This document shows positions 6,788 through 7,903 of a DNA stretch of 7,903 nt, piece after piece. A model generated the notes under the pieces. It did not search any database and was not told where the DNA came from. It was given only the letters and a program-made list of their open reading frames with translations. The stretch's first letter is position 1, and every line of letters starts with the position of its first letter. Made by a program: the position numbers and the translations under genes. The DNA is from Candidatus Sulfotelmatobacter sp. (GTDB lineage: Bacteria; Acidobacteriota; Terriglobia; Terriglobales; Acidobacteriaceae): positions 1 through 7,903 of the forward strand of contig JASHTD010000033.1 of NCBI GenBank assembly GCA_030040725.1. Reading direction: 5' to 3'.

Positions 6788-6942
6788 GATTCCCCCGCTT
6801 GGATGAGAATTAGTGCGAGAATCGTTGCGTCGGATGCTGGTAAGTGTGCGGATCGTTTCAAGGTATGTGGCCTCAACGAAGCCTCCGAATTGGCGCTTGC
6901 GAAAAGGCAGCTGGCTCGGCCTGGTAGAGCCGGTCGAAATCT

Positions 6943-7422
6943 ATGCCCTCAACCCACAAAAAAGTGATCGTGCGGAAGATGGACCGGGATTCCATTTCCG
7001 GATACGTCTCGCCAGCGCAGTTTGTGCATGAAGGCAAGCTGGAATTGCTCAATACCGCAGGGAACGTCGTCTCCATCGATTTGCGGGAGATTAAGGGCGT
7101 CTATTTTGTGCGTGAGTTTGGCGATTCGGAATCGCTGACCCGCAAGACCTTCACTTCGCGTCCCCGAGCGGAGGGGTTGTGGGTAAGGTTGAGATTCAAA
7201 GACAACGAAATTCTTGAAGGCTTGATGCCGTCCGATCTCACCCAGAACCTGGCAGAGGGCTATCTGGTAAATCCACCGGATCAGCGGTCAAACACGCAGC
7301 GAGTTTTCGTCCCGCGAAGCGCTCTGGAGTCTCTCACTGTGCTCGCGGTGATCGGGGCGGGCCGGCGCCCACGGCGCGGCGTTGCGGCAGACCAGCGGCA
7401 GGTGCCGATGTTTGAAGAGTAA
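6943..7422 (+). CDS. Small conserved-looking protein of unknown function
   Basis: A 159-residue cytoplasmic protein with no signal peptide or membrane segment. Residues 8-20 are basic (VIVRKMDRDSISG). Residues 30-60 read as beta strands (GKLELLNTAGNVVSIDL then EIKGVYFVREF). Residues 80-135 give a second beta-rich unit: WVRLRFKDNEILEGLMPSDL, GYLVNPPDQRSNTQRVFVP, ESLTVL. The strand pattern suggests a small beta-barrel, perhaps Sm- or PilZ-like, but the PilZ motifs RxxxR and (D/N)xSxxG are not clearly present. The tail (140-159) is basic then acidic. I recall similar proteins in Acidobacteriota but cannot assign a family or function with confidence. The start follows an in-frame stop at 6925-6927, so ATG 6943 is the first ATG. 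No Shine-Dalgarno is seen. lpxD follows 141 bp downstream on the same strand. Confidence 0.8.
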   Translation: MPSTHKKVIVRKMDRDSISGYVSPAQFVHEGKLELLNTAGNVVSIDLREIKGVYFVREFGDSESLTRKTFTSRPRAEGLWVRLRFKDNEILEGLMPSDLTQNLAEGYLVNPPDQRSNTQRVFVPRSALESLTVLAVIGAGRRPRRGVAADQRQVPMFEE

Positions 7423-7491
7423 GTTGCATCTCTACCTCGAAGGCCGCTGGTAGCACAATATCTGCTTTCGTTTACGCAAAGCATTCCCCTC

Positions 7492-7505
7492 GGCTCGGCT
7501 GAGCC
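7492..7505 (+). terminator. GC-rich hairpin between the small gene and lpxD (weak)
   Basis: GGCTC (7492-7496) and GAGCC (7501-7505) form a 5-bp GC-rich stem with a GGCT loop, 69 bases past the stop of the upstream gene. No T-run follows, so termination is doubtful. It suggests, weakly, that lpxD is transcribed separately. Confidence 0.2.
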
Positions 7506-7563
7506 CTGAAGATGCTAGCCGGCTGGTGTACGATCTATTCGTTTCCTCTTTTCGCAATCGATT

Positions 7564-7903
7564 ATGAAACTTTCGTCCATTGCATCCGCGCTGCACGCGC
7601 ACCTGGAAGATGGATCGCCCGAAACGGAAATTTCCGGCTTGAACGGTATTGAACAAGCCGGGCCGCACGAACTCACCTTCGTTGCCAATCCAAAATATGC
7701 CCCAGCAGCGCGGCGTACTCGAGCAGCGGCGGTGATCGTCGCAAAAGACTTCCCCGCTATTTCGGTGGCGACCTTGCGTGTGGAAGATCCTTATCTGAGT
7801 TTTGCAGAGGCGCTCGCACTCTTCCACAAACCGCTCCGTTACGCCCCAGGAGTACATGCGACAGCGGTGGTTCATGCAACCGCGAAGATTGGGCGCGGGG
7901 CTC
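7564..7903 (+). CDS. lpxD: UDP-3-O-acylglucosamine N-acyltransferase, N-terminal part (cut by window edge)
   Basis: Third step of lipid A synthesis: LpxD moves a 3-hydroxyacyl chain from acyl carrier protein to the 2-amino group of UDP-3-O-acyl-glucosamine, in the cytoplasm. Only 113 residues are visible. The N-terminal nucleotide-binding domain is typical: MKLSSIASAL start, ISGLNGIEQAGPHELTFVAN (23-42, the conserved GP..LTF.. segment), VIVAKD (57-62), and the DPYLSFAEAL stretch (75-84). The left-handed beta-helix begins at about residue 94 with hexapeptide repeats (APGVHATAVVHATAKIGRGA). The catalytic histidine lies beyond the window. The start fits the family N-terminus. No Shine-Dalgarno precedes it; the upstream stretch is pyrimidine-rich. 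The neighbour is not bamA, ompH or another usual lpx gene, so the classical cluster is not conserved on this side. Confidence 0.93.
   Translation, partial: MKLSSIASALHAHLEDGSPETEISGLNGIEQAGPHELTFVANPKYAPAARRTRAAAVIVAKDFPAISVATLRVEDPYLSFAEALALFHKPLRYAPGVHATAVVHATAKIGRGA

Larger units (their letters stand above)
6556..6942. other. Divergent intergenic region without a convincing gene
   Basis: This 387-bp gap separates the CCA-enzyme gene (minus) from the small plus-strand gene at 6943. Its middle part (about 6620-6770) is visibly more AT-rich than the flanking genes. It holds two DnaA-box-like 9-mers, a TTGACA with a palindrome downstream, and a short perfect hairpin GCCCA/TGGGC (6589-6593 with 6598-6602, loop AAGG). 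Short open frames here have poor coding character, except for the 3' part of a GTG frame discussed in the findings. I see no tRNA or other structured RNA that closes properly. Confidence 0.6.

Noticed and set aside
6902..6967. tRNA-like fragment (GGCTC ... CTGGTAGAGCC resembling a D-arm, then GGTCGAAATC)
   Set aside because: No pairing acceptor stem, no anticodon arm and no correctly placed T-arm; it also runs into the start of the 6943 gene.
7432..7875. 147-codon minus-strand frame across the lpxD start
   Set aside because: It is antisense to a clear LpxD N-terminus and has no recognisable features.

Overview
The window looks like a stretch of bacterial chromosome from a Gram-negative lineage, most likely Acidobacteriota (Terriglobia/Koribacter-like). 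This is inferred from the style of the proteins rather than any search: a DnaE1 replicase with a complete-looking PHP site, a receiver-like/PilZ fusion, a secreted Gly/Tyr-rich protein with a conserved C-terminal segment, a CCA-type nucleotidyltransferase with a long basic tail, and an lpxD start, which implies an outer membrane with lipid A. Coding sequence is moderately GC-rich, with G/C-rich third positions. Because of this, the dnaE strand throws long antisense open frames (up to 396 codons) that are not genes.

Layout. Positions 1-3070 (minus) hold dnaE, the replicative DNA polymerase III alpha subunit, cut at its C-terminus by the window edge. A 252-bp divergent intergenic region (3071-3322) follows. 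It carries a probable dnaE promoter and ribosome binding site and a small cluster of DnaA-box-like 9-mers. Positions 3323-4033 (plus) encode a two-domain protein, receiver-like then PilZ. It converges, 35 bp apart, on 4069-4875 (minus), an exported glycine/histidine/tyrosine-rich protein. Upstream of that on the same strand lies 4936-6555 (minus), a class II tRNA nucleotidyltransferase. A 387-bp divergent gap (6556-6942) has DnaA-box-like and promoter-like sequences but no convincing gene. Positions 6943-7422 (plus) encode a small conserved-looking protein of unknown function. From 7564 (plus) the window enters lpxD, cut at its hexapeptide-repeat domain.

Functionally this is a mixed housekeeping neighbourhood (replication, tRNA 3'-end maturation or repair, lipid A synthesis, probable c-di-GMP sensing) rather than one operon or a mobile island. 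I see no transposase, integrase, CRISPR array, tRNA, rRNA or phage gene. Only dnaE shows a recognisable Shine-Dalgarno sequence. The other five starts lack one, and one (4875) has a perfect TATAAT placed so that transcription would begin at the start codon. I found no convincing undescribed multi-gene system. The most notable points are regulatory (DnaA-like boxes before dnaE, the possible leaderless promoter) and architectural (the basic tail on the CCA enzyme, the receiver-PilZ fusion).
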